Source: Bacteroidales bacterium UBA4179 | GTDB taxonomy: Bacteria; Bacteroidota; Bacteroidia; Bacteroidales; Dysgonomonadaceae | NCBI GenBank assembly: GCA_002381125.1 | Contig: DFUT01000041.1 | Coordinates: 1 to 46,317 of the forward strand | DNA: 46,317 nucleotides | Direction of reading: 5' to 3' | Shown here: positions 30,633 through 41,154 of the stretch, in pieces | Layout: each line of letters begins with the position of its first letter | How positions within the stretch are numbered: position 1 is the first letter of the stretch | The notes under the pieces: model-generated | What the model saw: only the letters and a program-made list of their open reading frames with translations | What the model was told of the DNA's origin: nothing | Database searches by the model: none | Position numbers and translations under genes: made by a program

Positions 30633-31622
30633 TTAATCGTTTTTGAAAAAATCATCTCTTCCTCCATCAATGGTTTTTATCGTACCGTCTTCATTGTATT
30701 CCAATTCTACCACTTTCATACTCCTTAACCATGTTTTTCCTCCGGAAGGCACACTGTCGTGATGAAAAAGGTACCATTTTCCCCGAAATTCTACTATAGA
30801 ATGATGGGTAGTCCATCCCACTACCGGCGTCAATATTACACCTTGATAAGTGAACGGCCCATACGGATTATCTCCTATGGCGTAGCATATCAAATGCGTA
30901 TTGCCCGTGGAATATGAGAAATAATACTTGCCGTTGTATTTATGCATCCAAGGTGCTTCAAAATACCTACGCTTATGATCGCCAGCCTTCAACGGTTCGC
31001 CCTTCTCGTCAAGAATAAGTACATCACGAGGTTCCTCTGCAAATTCCAGCATATCGTCGGTGAGTTTTACCACTCGGGCACACAAAGCAGGTTCATCATC
31101 GGCAGGTTCATGACCACATTCAATAGCTTTGTTGTTGCGATACCGCTGCAATTGTCCGCCCCATAATCCACCAAAATACATATAGAAATTGCCATCACCA
31201 TCATCCCATACCGCAGGATCGATGCTGTAACTTCCTTTTATGGGATCGCTTTGTGGAACAAACGGACCTTCAGGTTTATCGCTTATCGCCACCCCAATCC
31301 TGAAAATATCCGTTTTGTCTTTTAAAGGAAAGTAAAGGTAGTATTTTCCGTTTTTATACGCAACATCAGGCGCCCATAATTGTCGACCTGCCCATGGAAT
31401 ATCCTTAATATCGAGTACTACTCCATGATCAATAACCTCTCCGTCAATATCATCCATGGAAAAGACATGATAGTCGCGCATAGCGAAATGATCACCATTA
31501 TCATTTTCCGGAATTCCGGCGTCAATATCGTGTGAAGGGTAAATATAAATCTTACCGTTGAATACGTGTGCCGAAGGGTCTGCCGTATATAAATCTTTTA
31601 CTAAATATCTCATTTTTGCCAT
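30633..31622 (-). CDS. GH43 xylosidase/arabinofuranosidase
   Basis: A 329-residue five-bladed beta-propeller hydrolase. The three expected carboxylates are visible: Asp15 in LYTADPSAHVF (general base), Asp135 in SYSIDPAVWDD (pKa modulator) and Glu222 in YFEAPWMHK (general acid). There is no signal peptide, so it is probably cytoplasmic and acts on imported xylo-oligosaccharides. This fits a GH43_1-type exo-enzyme, although the subfamily is inferred. It lies between the GH10 and GH3 genes with gaps of 40 and 25 nt. Confidence 0.9.
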   Translation of the reverse strand: MAKMRYLVKDLYTADPSAHVFNGKIYIYPSHDIDAGIPENDNGDHFAMRDYHVFSMDDIDGEVIDHGVVLDIKDIPWAGRQLWAPDVAYKNGKYYLYFPLKDKTDIFRIGVAISDKPEGPFVPQSDPIKGSYSIDPAVWDDGDGNFYMYFGGLWGGQLQRYRNNKAIECGHEPADDEPALCARVVKLTDDMLEFAEEPRDVLILDEKGEPLKAGDHKRRYFEAPWMHKYNGKYYFSYSTGNTHLICYAIGDNPYGPFTYQGVILTPVVGWTTHHSIVEFRGKWYLFHHDSVPSGGKTWLRSMKVVELEYNEDGTIKTIDGGRDDFFKND

Positions 31623-31662
31623 TTTTTTGTTCTTTTTTATTTGATTTAATTTATCTCAATAA

Positions 31663-32799
31663 TCAGTTGATTGATATTGCTTCTTGAATAATTGCCTCAA
31701 CAATAGGCTTGGGTTGATAATTTCGGTCAAACAACAATGGATAATCGGTTCTTCCTCCGACCGGCCAATAATTTCTCCACGATTGTCCATCGTTCACTCC
31801 CCAAACCGTTACCCTGTCTATTTTATCGTGGTGGTTGAGAAAAAGGCGGAAAAAATCGAGGCAACGGTTATGCCATTTCTCATACACATCTGCGGGTAAA
31901 CCGTCCGGATAAGGATTCAAACTTTTATTGTACGTATAATCCAGAGAAAGGTCGGCCCCGACATCTCTTTTTGGTGAAGGCAATGCTGAAAGGTCGAATT
32001 CGGTAATCATCACTTTGACCCCCAAATCGGCAAAAGCCAACAAACTTTCTTCAAAATCCTCAATCGCCGGAAAATCCATGGTCATGTGTCCCTGCATACC
32101 GATACCATCAATCTTCACTCCCTGTGATTGAAGATTCCTTACCATTTTTATAACGCCTTCGCGTTTTTCATTTTTAGCCATCGAAAAATCGTTATAATAC
32201 AACTCGGCATCGGGATCGGCTTCATGAGCAAACTCAAAAGCCAATCGGATAAAATCTTCACCGATAATCTGATAAAATTTGCTTTTCCTAAAAGAACCGT
32301 CATCTTCAATAGCTTCATTTACCACATCCCAACCGTGTATACGTCCTTTGTATCGCCCAACAACCGTGGTAATATGGTTTTTCATTCGTTCAATCAACAC
32401 TTCCCGAGAAACATCATTGCCGTTTTCATCCACAAAAAACCATGCAGGAGTCTGAGAATGCCAGATGAGTGTATGTCCAACAATAAACATATCGTTTTCT
32501 TGTCCAAAATCAACAAATTGATCGGCCAACGAAAAATCGAATTTCCCTTCCTGCGGCTGAAGAGATTCGCTTTTCATACAATTTTCTGCCACAATCGAGT
32601 TGAAATGCTGCTGTACAACCCTGATTCCGGCTGTATCCCTACCGGTGATTTGATCGGCATTAAGAGCGACACCTATTAAAAACTTCCCTTTTAAAGCCTC
32701 TTTAAGTGTCATTTCGGATTCATTCCTATTTGTTTGACAATTCGATAGCAAAACAACAAAAAGGAATACCACTGTAAAATTAAATGATCTAATTCTCAT
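31663..32799 (-). CDS. GH10 endo-1,4-beta-xylanase, lipoprotein
   Basis: A 378-residue GH10 TIM-barrel xylanase. The acid/base is Glu162 in WDVVNEAIEDDG and the nucleophile is Glu267 in KVMITEFDLSAL. The substrate-binding block LIWHSQTPAWF and the start FLIGVALNADQ are also typical. A lipoprotein signal ends LLSNC (Cys21), so it is anchored in the outer or inner membrane and cuts xylan backbone into oligosaccharides. No carbohydrate-binding module is present. Confidence 0.94.
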   Translation of the reverse strand: MRIRSFNFTVVFLFVVLLSNCQTNRNESEMTLKEALKGKFLIGVALNADQITGRDTAGIRVVQQHFNSIVAENCMKSESLQPQEGKFDFSLADQFVDFGQENDMFIVGHTLIWHSQTPAWFFVDENGNDVSREVLIERMKNHITTVVGRYKGRIHGWDVVNEAIEDDGSFRKSKFYQIIGEDFIRLAFEFAHEADPDAELYYNDFSMAKNEKREGVIKMVRNLQSQGVKIDGIGMQGHMTMDFPAIEDFEESLLAFADLGVKVMITEFDLSALPSPKRDVGADLSLDYTYNKSLNPYPDGLPADVYEKWHNRCLDFFRLFLNHHDKIDRVTVWGVNDGQSWRNYWPVGGRTDYPLLFDRNYQPKPIVEAIIQEAISIN

Positions 32800-32838
32800 A
32801 AAAACATAATTTAACTTTTTAAAACATAAATAGAATAA

Positions 32839-34320
32839 TTACAAAATATTTTTTCTTCTTTCTTCCAATTCTGCTTGAATACGTTCATTCATTTTTTTGG
32901 AAATTGGATAGAAAAAGAGCGCACACACCCCAATAAAAAAAGTAAATGCAGGAATAAGACTTGCCGACAGTTTAATACCAAAAACAGCAGAATCAGTTTG
33001 AATTTGATTAGGTACAAATCCAAATGCATCAATAATGGAACCGCAAATGGCACCACCAACGCCAAGACCTGCCTTCAACGCAAAAACGATTCCGGCAAAA
33101 ACAAAACCCGTTGCACGACGGTGATTCACCCATTCGGAATGATCGGCCACATCCCCCATCATCGCCCAAAGCAACGGAATGGTTGGTGCGTAAGCAAGGC
33201 TTTTTAAGATATTGATGACAAAAATGGACTCAATATTTTTAGGTGAGACCACATAGAAAAGAGAGGTGAATAATGCCGTCAATGCCAAACAGACAATAAA
33301 CACGTTGCGCTTACCAAAGATATTGGAAAGAAAACGGGATAACAAGATCACACCCAGTAACGTTATGATTTGTCCGATCATATTGAATAAACTGAAACCT
33401 ACTGCAAAAACATCGCTGTTATCATGTGCTATCAATCCGAAAGCATCCAAAAACTGATGTCCTGCACCATAGCTTTCTCCTGCTTCACTGATTAAACCCA
33501 CCTTGCTAAGGAACACAAAAAGAGCATCTTTATCCACCACATAATTAAAATAATAGGACATGCTGCTTCCCCACATGGCTAAGGTGATAAATAAAAAGAG
33601 GGTAAGCACAAACATGGCTTTCCACGGCCTGTTACGAAGAATATCTTTTAAATCCTGCTTGATGGAAGTTTTCTGATTTACCGGCGGCTCAATCCGTTCT
33701 TTTGTGGTAAAAAACGTGATTACAAACAGAACAACCACAATGACTGCAAAAAGAGAAACGGTTAATAGCCAGCCTTTTTGGGGATCGCCCTGACCGAATT
33801 TTGTCACAAGAGGCAAAGTCAATCCCTGAACAATAAAAGTAGCTATAGTAGCAGTAACAAAACGATAAGTGGAAATGCTCGTGCGTTCTTTGATATCGCC
33901 GGTCATTACACCGCCTAACGAAGAATACGGTGTATTATTGAACGAATAAATCGACATCAACAGAACATACGTGATTCCTGCATATAAAATTTTTCCGCGT
34001 TCCGAAAGATCGGGAGTGGTAAAAGCCAGAACAAAAAAGATGGCAAATGGCAACGCTGTCCATAATATCCACGGGCGATACTTGCCCCATCGGGTGTTGG
34101 TGCGATCGGACAAAATGCCCACGATCGGATCGACAAACGCATCAAAAACACGGGCTATCAGTAAAATCATTCCGGCTGCAGTAGCTTTTATACCGAACAC
34201 ATCGGTATAAAAAAACAACTGAAACATCATTGTCATCTGAAAAACCAGATTGGCAGCCCCATCTCCCAGACTGTATCCCACTTTTTCATACCAAGGAACT
34301 TTTTGTGTAGCTGTATTCAT
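32839..34320 (-). CDS. GPH-family sugar:cation symporter
   Basis: A 493-residue transporter of the glycoside-pentoside-hexuronide family (MFS_2). It begins KVPWYEKVGYSLGDGAANLVFQ, as in XynB/MelB-type proteins, and shows DPIVGILSDRTNTRWGKYRPWIL and RYGD-like loop elements such as GDVADHSEWVNHRRATG. There are 12 predicted helices. In this PUL it probably moves xylobiose, xylotriose or aldouronic acids across the inner membrane for the cytoplasmic GH43. Specificity is inferred from context. Confidence 0.9.
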   Translation of the reverse strand: MNTATQKVPWYEKVGYSLGDGAANLVFQMTMMFQLFFYTDVFGIKATAAGMILLIARVFDAFVDPIVGILSDRTNTRWGKYRPWILWTALPFAIFFVLAFTTPDLSERGKILYAGITYVLLMSIYSFNNTPYSSLGGVMTGDIKERTSISTYRFVTATIATFIVQGLTLPLVTKFGQGDPQKGWLLTVSLFAVIVVVLFVITFFTTKERIEPPVNQKTSIKQDLKDILRNRPWKAMFVLTLFLFITLAMWGSSMSYYFNYVVDKDALFVFLSKVGLISEAGESYGAGHQFLDAFGLIAHDNSDVFAVGFSLFNMIGQIITLLGVILLSRFLSNIFGKRNVFIVCLALTALFTSLFYVVSPKNIESIFVINILKSLAYAPTIPLLWAMMGDVADHSEWVNHRRATGFVFAGIVFALKAGLGVGGAICGSIIDAFGFVPNQIQTDSAVFGIKLSASLIPAFTFFIGVCALFFYPISKKMNERIQAELEERRKNIL

Positions 34321-34358
34321 TACTTCATTTTTATAGGGTTAATTAATCATTTTCTTAT

Positions 34359-36314
34359 TTACCAATTATCCGTTCTGAAAGGTGAAGCGGGCAAATTTTC
34401 CTTGTTGTAAAGATTGGCATTTTCAGGATTATCTGCCCATGCATATCTCACTGCCACCGGTTTTTCAATTTTGTCGCTCCAAACTTTCACGCTGTTCCCC
34501 ACAATTTCGGCATTTGCCCAAACGAATTTTTTGTTGGCTCCGGCAATAGCAAATTCTTTGAGTGGTAAATTTCCTTTAGCTATTAATCCGCTACCGATTT
34601 CCGTGAAATCAATCCAAATCACATTGCCTTTCACTTCCATCGAAGTGTATAGAGGACCTGAACTTACTAAGTTTTTTTCGCCATAAGCAATTTTTTGAGC
34701 CAGGAGTGCTAATCTGTCGCCAATGTCCTTTTTTCTCAACGGGTGAATGTCGTTCCACTCGCCCAAATCAATAGCGACTGCCATCCCTGTTTTTGGCACT
34801 TTCTTCAACGTCATCAGCTGCGATTCGCGCAGAACAGCCCAGTTGCTTTCTGACGGTTCACTAACAGGCGGTCCGTAATTGGGTAATTGCACAAACAGGA
34901 AAGGCAGCTCTCCCTGATTCCATTCAACTCTCCAGTTTTCAATGAGTTTCGGAAGCAACAGACGATATTCGTAAGGTTTGTCGGCATTCGCTTCTCCTTG
35001 ATACCACAGAAAACCTTTGATACGATAAGGGGTAACCGGAGCTACCATTGCATTGTGCAAACCTACCGGCTCCCAGCGCACGAAAGTTTGGCCGGCGAGT
35101 GGCTGCATTTTGGCTCCCTGCTTCATTTTCCATTCGCCGCTTAAATCGATCGTATCGTTGTCGATAATTAAGGCATACAGTTTATCGGGAACGAATCCAC
35201 CTTTCCCCATGTTGCTGATAATCCTTACCACGATTTCGTTTTCATCTTCTCTCAGTAAATTTGCCGGAACTTCATATCGACGTGGTGGATATTGATAACT
35301 TGTTGTTCCTACAAATTTTCCGTTCAAATAAACCGAATCGGCATCAACAATTCTTCCCAAAATCAGTTTTGCCGGTTTCCCGGCCAAACGAGAAGGTATT
35401 TCCACTTTTTTGCGAAACCAAACCGACCCATTTTGAATTTCGGGATATTTATTCGACCAATAACCCGGAATATTCATTGTTAACCAATCAGAAGTATCGA
35501 TATTGGGCACAAACCACGGCAAATCTTTTTGAAATCCTTCGTCGTTTTGTCGAAGATTGCGATACCATTCTGCAATTCGTTCGTTGTCTTTTTGTTCGAT
35601 TTCACGAATGAGATCGTCGTTTTTGAATCGTTGGGCTTCCTGATAATAGGAAGGAAATTCCTTTAAAGCCTCTTCGCTCATCCACGACTGAATGGGCGAT
35701 CCACCCAAACTCGCATTGATAATGCCGACAGGTATTTTATATTTTTCGTAAATATTTCTGGCAAAAAAATAAGCTACGGCCGAAAAATCGAGCACTGTTT
35801 CGGGATCGGCGGATATCCATTGACCGGTTGATAAATCTTTTTCCGGCTGCTTGAAATTGTATCGTTGCGGGACAAAAAATTGGCGTATAAAAGTACATTT
35901 CGACGTTTTGATTTCATCTTCATAAATCGGAGCTACGCGCCGCATCGGCAGTTCCATGTTCGATTGTCCTGACGCAAACCAAACGTCACCAATCAAAATA
36001 TCGTGAAGCGTAATTTTTTCCTTTCCGCTTTTCACTTGCATTTCAAAAGGTCCGCCGGCTTTTTGCTCCGGTAATATGATTTTCCATTCGCCTGCAGCAT
36101 TGGCTACCGTGTGATATGTTTTTCCCTTAAAATCAATCGTAATCGCTTCGTTACTTTTTGCCCATCCCCAAATGTTGAGCTTTACATCCCGCTGCAAAAT
36201 CATTCCGTCGCTCACCAGTTTAGGTAAACGAAGTTGGGCAAAATTCGGCAGCGAAAACAATAAAATTACAATGCTCAACCAAAATTTCTTAGCTGTAAAA
36301 AGTTTTATTTTCAT
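34359..36314 (-). CDS. SGNH-type (sialate/acetylxylan) O-acetylesterase
   Basis: A 651-residue secreted esterase (signal peptide 1-26, ending NFAQ). The catalytic Ser118 lies in WFASGQSNMELPM; the Gly-Glu block is FLWYQGEANADKPYEYR; the Asp-x-His block is EWNDIHPLRKKDIGDRL. A jelly-roll insert (SVWFRKKVEIP, then DADSVYLNGKFVGTTSY) interrupts the esterase domain, as in sialate 9-O-acetylesterase-like proteins. In a xylan locus the natural substrate is probably acetylated xylan, so acetylxylan esterase is the likely role. The sugar specificity is not visible in sequence. Confidence 0.86.
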   Translation of the reverse strand: MKIKLFTAKKFWLSIVILLFSLPNFAQLRLPKLVSDGMILQRDVKLNIWGWAKSNEAITIDFKGKTYHTVANAAGEWKIILPEQKAGGPFEMQVKSGKEKITLHDILIGDVWFASGQSNMELPMRRVAPIYEDEIKTSKCTFIRQFFVPQRYNFKQPEKDLSTGQWISADPETVLDFSAVAYFFARNIYEKYKIPVGIINASLGGSPIQSWMSEEALKEFPSYYQEAQRFKNDDLIREIEQKDNERIAEWYRNLRQNDEGFQKDLPWFVPNIDTSDWLTMNIPGYWSNKYPEIQNGSVWFRKKVEIPSRLAGKPAKLILGRIVDADSVYLNGKFVGTTSYQYPPRRYEVPANLLREDENEIVVRIISNMGKGGFVPDKLYALIIDNDTIDLSGEWKMKQGAKMQPLAGQTFVRWEPVGLHNAMVAPVTPYRIKGFLWYQGEANADKPYEYRLLLPKLIENWRVEWNQGELPFLFVQLPNYGPPVSEPSESNWAVLRESQLMTLKKVPKTGMAVAIDLGEWNDIHPLRKKDIGDRLALLAQKIAYGEKNLVSSGPLYTSMEVKGNVIWIDFTEIGSGLIAKGNLPLKEFAIAGANKKFVWANAEIVGNSVKVWSDKIEKPVAVRYAWADNPENANLYNKENLPASPFRTDNW

Positions 36315-36321
36315 GCTCTTT

Positions 36322-38409
36322 CTATTTTATTTTTCTGCTTTGCTCATCCTTTTTTATCAAATCTTCCAAATTATTCACCGGGCGTTCCATATCGTTTGGA
36401 AAAGGCATTTTGCTGAACTGCCGGAAATAAAGCAAACAGGCATCTTTCCACACTTGTGCGTTCATACATTGTTCTCGAAGTTTAGTTTGAACTTGCGAAA
36501 ATCTTTCCGAGTCCACATACCGCTGCACTTGATCCCACGTTTTCTGAAATTCTCTAACCTGGCGGACTCCTTTATCATAATGATAGCATAATTCGTCCCA
36601 AAGTGTTTGTCCATCTTTCATTATAAAATTCCAAGGCAAATGGTGAAACCACAGCAAATAAATATCGGGACAGGTTTGTGAATTGGAAAACATCGACTGA
36701 AGTGGTTCTTGGTACTGACTCACGGCATTGCTGCCGGTTGCAGTTCGGTCAAACCCAATTCCAATCGAATCGGCTTTATGATAATAGGGCGGTGTCCAAT
36801 CTTTTCTGACGCCTGTGGGTGCCCACCACGGACCGGGTCCGTAATGGTGATCGGCTGCAAAAATATGATGTAAACCCAAAGGCATCATATAATTTACAGC
36901 AGCTTCCCTACTATTAAGCATCATTTGTTTGACCGGTTGAAGAAAATTCACTTGCCAATCAGGAGAATAAATAGAATTTTCAACATCAATTTCACTTTCA
37001 CCCGAATTATCGCTGAAAGTCAACTTTATCCATTCGTCGGCAATTTGTTCACTCGATAAGGAATTATTCCATGCCAATCTTCCGAAAGCATACCAGTTGG
37101 ATTGTGCAAAAGGATGACCGCACCAGTTGACGTCTGAACCGATATTCGAAACTCCGGCGATTGCTGTATGCTTTTGCGGGAAAAGACTTCCGTCGGTACA
37201 ACAAGCCACTGTACTGCCTTTGCCTTCCTGATAGGTGTCACTTTTTAGAAATTCCTCCCACATCGTCGCCAAGTATACCAGATGAACCGATTGTCCCAGA
37301 TATTCCTGCGTGATTTGGAGCTCCGGCATCACTGAAGTTTTTTTCATCGCTCCAAAAAGTGGACTGAAAGGTTCTCGCGGTTGAAAATCGATTGGTCCGT
37401 TTTTCACCTGAATAATCACATTATCGCGAAACTGACCATCCAACGGCATAAATTCCGAATAAGCCTGTTTCGCTCTGTCTTCATCGGAAGGATTATATAC
37501 AAATGCACGCCACATTACCATTCCACCAAATGGGGAAAGTGCATCTGCAAGCATGTTTGCTCCATCGGCATGTGTGCGGCCAAAATCCTGCGGACCGGGT
37601 TGTCCTTCGCTGTTAGCCTTTACCAAAAATCCCCCAAAATCGGGAATCAGACTGTAAATTTCTTTTACTTTATTTTTCCACCATTGTGCAACTTCCGAAT
37701 TCAGCGGATCAGAAGTTTTTAAACCTCCTATCACTTGGGGTGAAGCAAAATTCACCGACAAATAGGTTCTAATGCCATACGGTCGCAGAACATCGGCAAT
37801 TTCTTTTGTCTTTTTCAAATAATCGGCTGTCAATATCGCAGGCGAAGCATTTACATTGTTGAGTACCGACCCATTTATTCCTATTGACGCATTGGCACGG
37901 GCATATTCCTGCCATAACTGCTTATCCGTATATGTAACTGTTAATGAATCTTTGCCTTTTCTCCAAAATATCGAACTGCCGGCATAACCGCGTTCAATGG
38001 TTCCGTCGAGATTGTCCCAATGATTGAGTATTCGCCTTTCGTAAGAAGGATTGCAAACTTCTTCGTAAATGTTCTCTCCTGTTTGCTGCCGGCGCATTAA
38101 TTCGTAAACTCCGTAAAGAATCCCAATGTCTGTATTGGCTTGAATTCTGTTTTTGCCGATTCTAAAGCCATCACCCTTAATTGCCTTATCGGATTTAACG
38201 ACAAGTTCTATTTTTTCATTTGTTTTTCCTTGCCATCCTTGCCGCAATTCCTGCATTGCAATGCTGAGCGTTGGTGATTTTTTGGAGCAAATCACATTCA
38301 CGGAATTCGTTCCTTTTCCCCGCAACCACAAATCGTGCCCGTCTTCTGCCTGAAGGTCAAAAGATAACAGCACAAAAAATGAAAAAATAGTTATGATTTT
38401 TCTACTCAT
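36322..38409 (-). CDS. aguA: GH67 alpha-glucuronidase
   Basis: About 695 residues. GH67 enzymes remove (4-O-methyl-)glucuronic acid from the terminal xylose of xylo-oligosaccharides. Hallmark blocks: RRILNHWDNLDGTIERGYAG, RPYGIRTYLSVNFASP, GGFLVKANSEGQPGPQDFGR followed by THADGANML, and HHLPW near the end. A signal peptide (starting MSRKIITIFSF) points to the periplasm. I prefer the ATG at 38409; ATG 38433 (MVNFK) lies only 9 nt from the GH115 stop and lengthens the signal peptide. Confidence 0.94.
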   Translation of the reverse strand: MSRKIITIFSFFVLLSFDLQAEDGHDLWLRGKGTNSVNVICSKKSPTLSIAMQELRQGWQGKTNEKIELVVKSDKAIKGDGFRIGKNRIQANTDIGILYGVYELMRRQQTGENIYEEVCNPSYERRILNHWDNLDGTIERGYAGSSIFWRKGKDSLTVTYTDKQLWQEYARANASIGINGSVLNNVNASPAILTADYLKKTKEIADVLRPYGIRTYLSVNFASPQVIGGLKTSDPLNSEVAQWWKNKVKEIYSLIPDFGGFLVKANSEGQPGPQDFGRTHADGANMLADALSPFGGMVMWRAFVYNPSDEDRAKQAYSEFMPLDGQFRDNVIIQVKNGPIDFQPREPFSPLFGAMKKTSVMPELQITQEYLGQSVHLVYLATMWEEFLKSDTYQEGKGSTVACCTDGSLFPQKHTAIAGVSNIGSDVNWCGHPFAQSNWYAFGRLAWNNSLSSEQIADEWIKLTFSDNSGESEIDVENSIYSPDWQVNFLQPVKQMMLNSREAAVNYMMPLGLHHIFAADHHYGPGPWWAPTGVRKDWTPPYYHKADSIGIGFDRTATGSNAVSQYQEPLQSMFSNSQTCPDIYLLWFHHLPWNFIMKDGQTLWDELCYHYDKGVRQVREFQKTWDQVQRYVDSERFSQVQTKLREQCMNAQVWKDACLLYFRQFSKMPFPNDMERPVNNLEDLIKKDEQSRKIK

Positions 38410-38442
38410 TTGTTTTAATTTGAAATTTACCATGAAAATATT

Positions 38443-40959
38443 TCAATCCATCATTCGTTTGCTTTCAGGAGCTCCTAGATAACTCTTTTTCAAGTTACCC
38501 GTATCAATGATTATTTTTTGCAATACGATTCCCGGTTCCAATACTCTAAATCGGATGGTATGCTTTCCGGCTGACTGAAACATGTGCGTCGTAATAGTTT
38601 CATTGATGCGTTGTGCCTGCCATTTTTCCAGGAGTTTTGTATCGTATTTTCCATTCATGTTTACAATCTTTTCTTCCTGATTATCAACCGAAATGCCATA
38701 TCTTAATCCTTTGTTGTTGTTGAAATTAAGCGTTGGCGAAACCAATACGTGTATCGGAAAATTTCCTGTTGACCGGGTAATGACGTCATATTCCAGATAA
38801 ATGCTGTCTTCCGGTGTTGGATATTCGTTTTGCGGAAAAGTAGTTACACCCGATAATGTTTTTCCCAAATTCGGAATCACTTTCCATTCTATTCGCTCGT
38901 TTCCTTTCGCACGATTGAAATGTTCGGCTTCAATGGAAATATAACCGTCACTTTCAACAAATTTTTTGTTTTTTTCGTCGGCTGAAGGTGTTACATATTT
39001 TACTTCAGGCATTACACGCTGCTTTGGCTCCTGCCAATAGGTATATCCGATACGAATTTGGTCCATCATGTGCTTCCATTTTCCACCTGCAACTTCAGTG
39101 TTGTAATGCAGGGTAAGCAGCGAATCGCGTTCGAAACATTTCTTTACTTCATCAGCCCAAATATTCGCTTCGGGATTATTTTGTTTGGCTAATTGTTTGT
39201 TTTTGGCAACGGCAAAATACATTTCGTATAAATTGCTGCAAGCATTGATGGGAAACAAAACCAGTTCGTCAAAAGCATCTTTTGTTTCGTCAGGAATTTG
39301 TTGGTAAAGTCTGAATGCATCCAAAGCCAATTTCACATACTCCGAAGTTACCTGCTGAAACTCATTGTAATTTTCCAGACTGTAAATCGTATCGTTCAAC
39401 AACTCCGGCGTAATGCGGTGATTGTATTTTGTGTAAGTATCAATCAGCCGAGCCGATTCTTTGGCATATTTTTCTCCAAACTGCTCAGTACACCATTTTT
39501 CGGTATGTTCCCGCAAATTATTGGCAGTAAATTGGTTGGGATTCCATGCCATATCCAGAAAGAACGAAATCGGATATTCCATCGGTTTCAAATCGCCGAC
39601 GTTAACTATCCAGAGTTTATCGACTCCGTGCCGATAGGTGAGACTCATTTGTTCCCAAATACGTTGTACTTGACTGACATTGATCCATTTATAATTTCTC
39701 GGCCCGCCTACATAATCGAAATGATAATACATTCCATAACCGCCTTTTCGCTTCGGAGCATCCGGTAACGGCAACTTTCTTACATTTCCCCAATTGTCGT
39801 CGCAGAGCAGCAAGGTTACATCATCCGGAACGCGCATCCCCTTGTCGTAATAGTCCTGAACTTCCTTGTATAGTGCCCAAACTTGGGGCGTTTTGGCAGC
39901 ATCCTTCCCGGATATTTTGGAAATAATGCTGCGTTGATCGGAAATGATTTTTTCGAGCAATTTTATATTACTTTCTTCGCTCATCGGTTCATCGCCATCG
40001 CCACGCATACCGACAGTAATCAGGCATTCTGTTCCGTAAGCTCGTTTAAAACCTTCTGTCCAGAATCGTTTCAGAACTTTTTTATTCGTCTGATAATTCC
40101 ATTCTCCTTTTCCGTATCTACTCCATTCCACATGAGCACGCGCCATCGGTTCGTGGTGAGAAGTGCCGATCACAACCCCCATCTCGTCGGCAAGCACCGC
40201 ATTTTGAGGATCATCGTCATAAAAAGCCTTTCCCCACATGGCAGGCCAAAGAAAATTTCCTTTCAAACGAAGAATGAGTTCAAAAACCTTTTCATAAAAA
40301 TTGTGATTAAAACCACCAAACGTAGCTCTTGTCCAACCACCCAAAGCAGGTTCTTCGTCATTAAGAAAAATACCGCGATAGGCAACGGCAGGTTCGCCGG
40401 CAGTATAAACCTCACGTTTGATATAAATATTTTCGGATTTCCGAACAGGAACATCTGCCCAGTAATACCAAGGCGAAACGCCTATTTGTCGGGAAAGTTC
40501 GTAAATTCCATAAACCGTTCCTCGTTTGTCGCTGCCGGCAATAACCAATGCTTCGTCTATTCCTTCAAAGGGATGCTTTACGGTTTGAATGATGAATTTT
40601 TCATGTTTGCCCAATAAATCGGTTTTATTTATAATATTTTTGTTGGCAAGTTGGTCGATGAATTTGCTCTTGCCAATCGTACCCACAATGAGTTTAACAG
40701 ATTTTGTTTTTGTATTGTACGTTAAGGCCGGCTTTTTACCGGCAACTGCCAAAAAATCGTTCTGCAAATTCGCTAAGGCAAGTTGTATTGCCACAAAATC
40801 GGCAGAATCCGACAAAATAGAAAATGTTGCTTCGTTTTTAGTCGTCAAAGCAAAAACATCATCTCCCCCTAAAAAACACACCAAGTCCGGTGCATTTTGG
40901 GCTTTCCCACTCAAAGCGATTATCACTAAAAATCCAAAATAAATTAATTTTCTTTTCAT
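38443..40959 (-). CDS. GH115 xylan alpha-1,2-glucuronidase
   Basis: An 838-residue secreted enzyme (signal peptide 1-20, ending SGKAQ). GH115 removes (methyl)glucuronic acid from internal xylose residues, so it complements GH67. Conserved-looking regions are VYGIYELSRQIGVSPWYYWADVPV, RLKGNFLWPAMWGKAFYDDDP, GTSHHEPMARAHVEWSRYG, VGMRGDGDEPM and DNWGNVRKLPLPD. The last ~200 residues form the beta-rich C-terminal domain. It is directly followed by GH67 with a 9-nt gap, an unusual coupling of both alpha-glucuronidase families. Confidence 0.92.
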   Translation of the reverse strand: MKRKLIYFGFLVIIALSGKAQNAPDLVCFLGGDDVFALTTKNEATFSILSDSADFVAIQLALANLQNDFLAVAGKKPALTYNTKTKSVKLIVGTIGKSKFIDQLANKNIINKTDLLGKHEKFIIQTVKHPFEGIDEALVIAGSDKRGTVYGIYELSRQIGVSPWYYWADVPVRKSENIYIKREVYTAGEPAVAYRGIFLNDEEPALGGWTRATFGGFNHNFYEKVFELILRLKGNFLWPAMWGKAFYDDDPQNAVLADEMGVVIGTSHHEPMARAHVEWSRYGKGEWNYQTNKKVLKRFWTEGFKRAYGTECLITVGMRGDGDEPMSEESNIKLLEKIISDQRSIISKISGKDAAKTPQVWALYKEVQDYYDKGMRVPDDVTLLLCDDNWGNVRKLPLPDAPKRKGGYGMYYHFDYVGGPRNYKWINVSQVQRIWEQMSLTYRHGVDKLWIVNVGDLKPMEYPISFFLDMAWNPNQFTANNLREHTEKWCTEQFGEKYAKESARLIDTYTKYNHRITPELLNDTIYSLENYNEFQQVTSEYVKLALDAFRLYQQIPDETKDAFDELVLFPINACSNLYEMYFAVAKNKQLAKQNNPEANIWADEVKKCFERDSLLTLHYNTEVAGGKWKHMMDQIRIGYTYWQEPKQRVMPEVKYVTPSADEKNKKFVESDGYISIEAEHFNRAKGNERIEWKVIPNLGKTLSGVTTFPQNEYPTPEDSIYLEYDVITRSTGNFPIHVLVSPTLNFNNNKGLRYGISVDNQEEKIVNMNGKYDTKLLEKWQAQRINETITTHMFQSAGKHTIRFRVLEPGIVLQKIIIDTGNLKKSYLGAPESKRMMD

Positions 40960-41090
40960 TTTATTCAGCTTTATAAAAACTTTTCAAAAATGTTTTCGCA
41001 TTAATTCTATAAAAACATTGTTTATCACCGAAAATCCAATTTATTCGATTTTTAACTTCATTAATAGCACTCATTAATTATAATAGATTA

Positions 41091-41127
41091 AGAGATTGGT
41101 TGCTAACTATAAGAACAACCAATCTCT
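41091..41127. terminator. Hairpin downstream of susD
   Basis: A perfect 12-bp inverted repeat (AGAGATTGGTTG / CAACCAATCTCT) with a 13-nt loop lies in the 195-nt gap between susD and GH115. There is no T-tract on the minus side, so it may be an mRNA-stabilising or partial-attenuation element that sets susCD above the enzyme genes. Confidence 0.6.
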
Positions 41128-41154
41128 TCGATTAGAATTTCATAATCTTTATCA

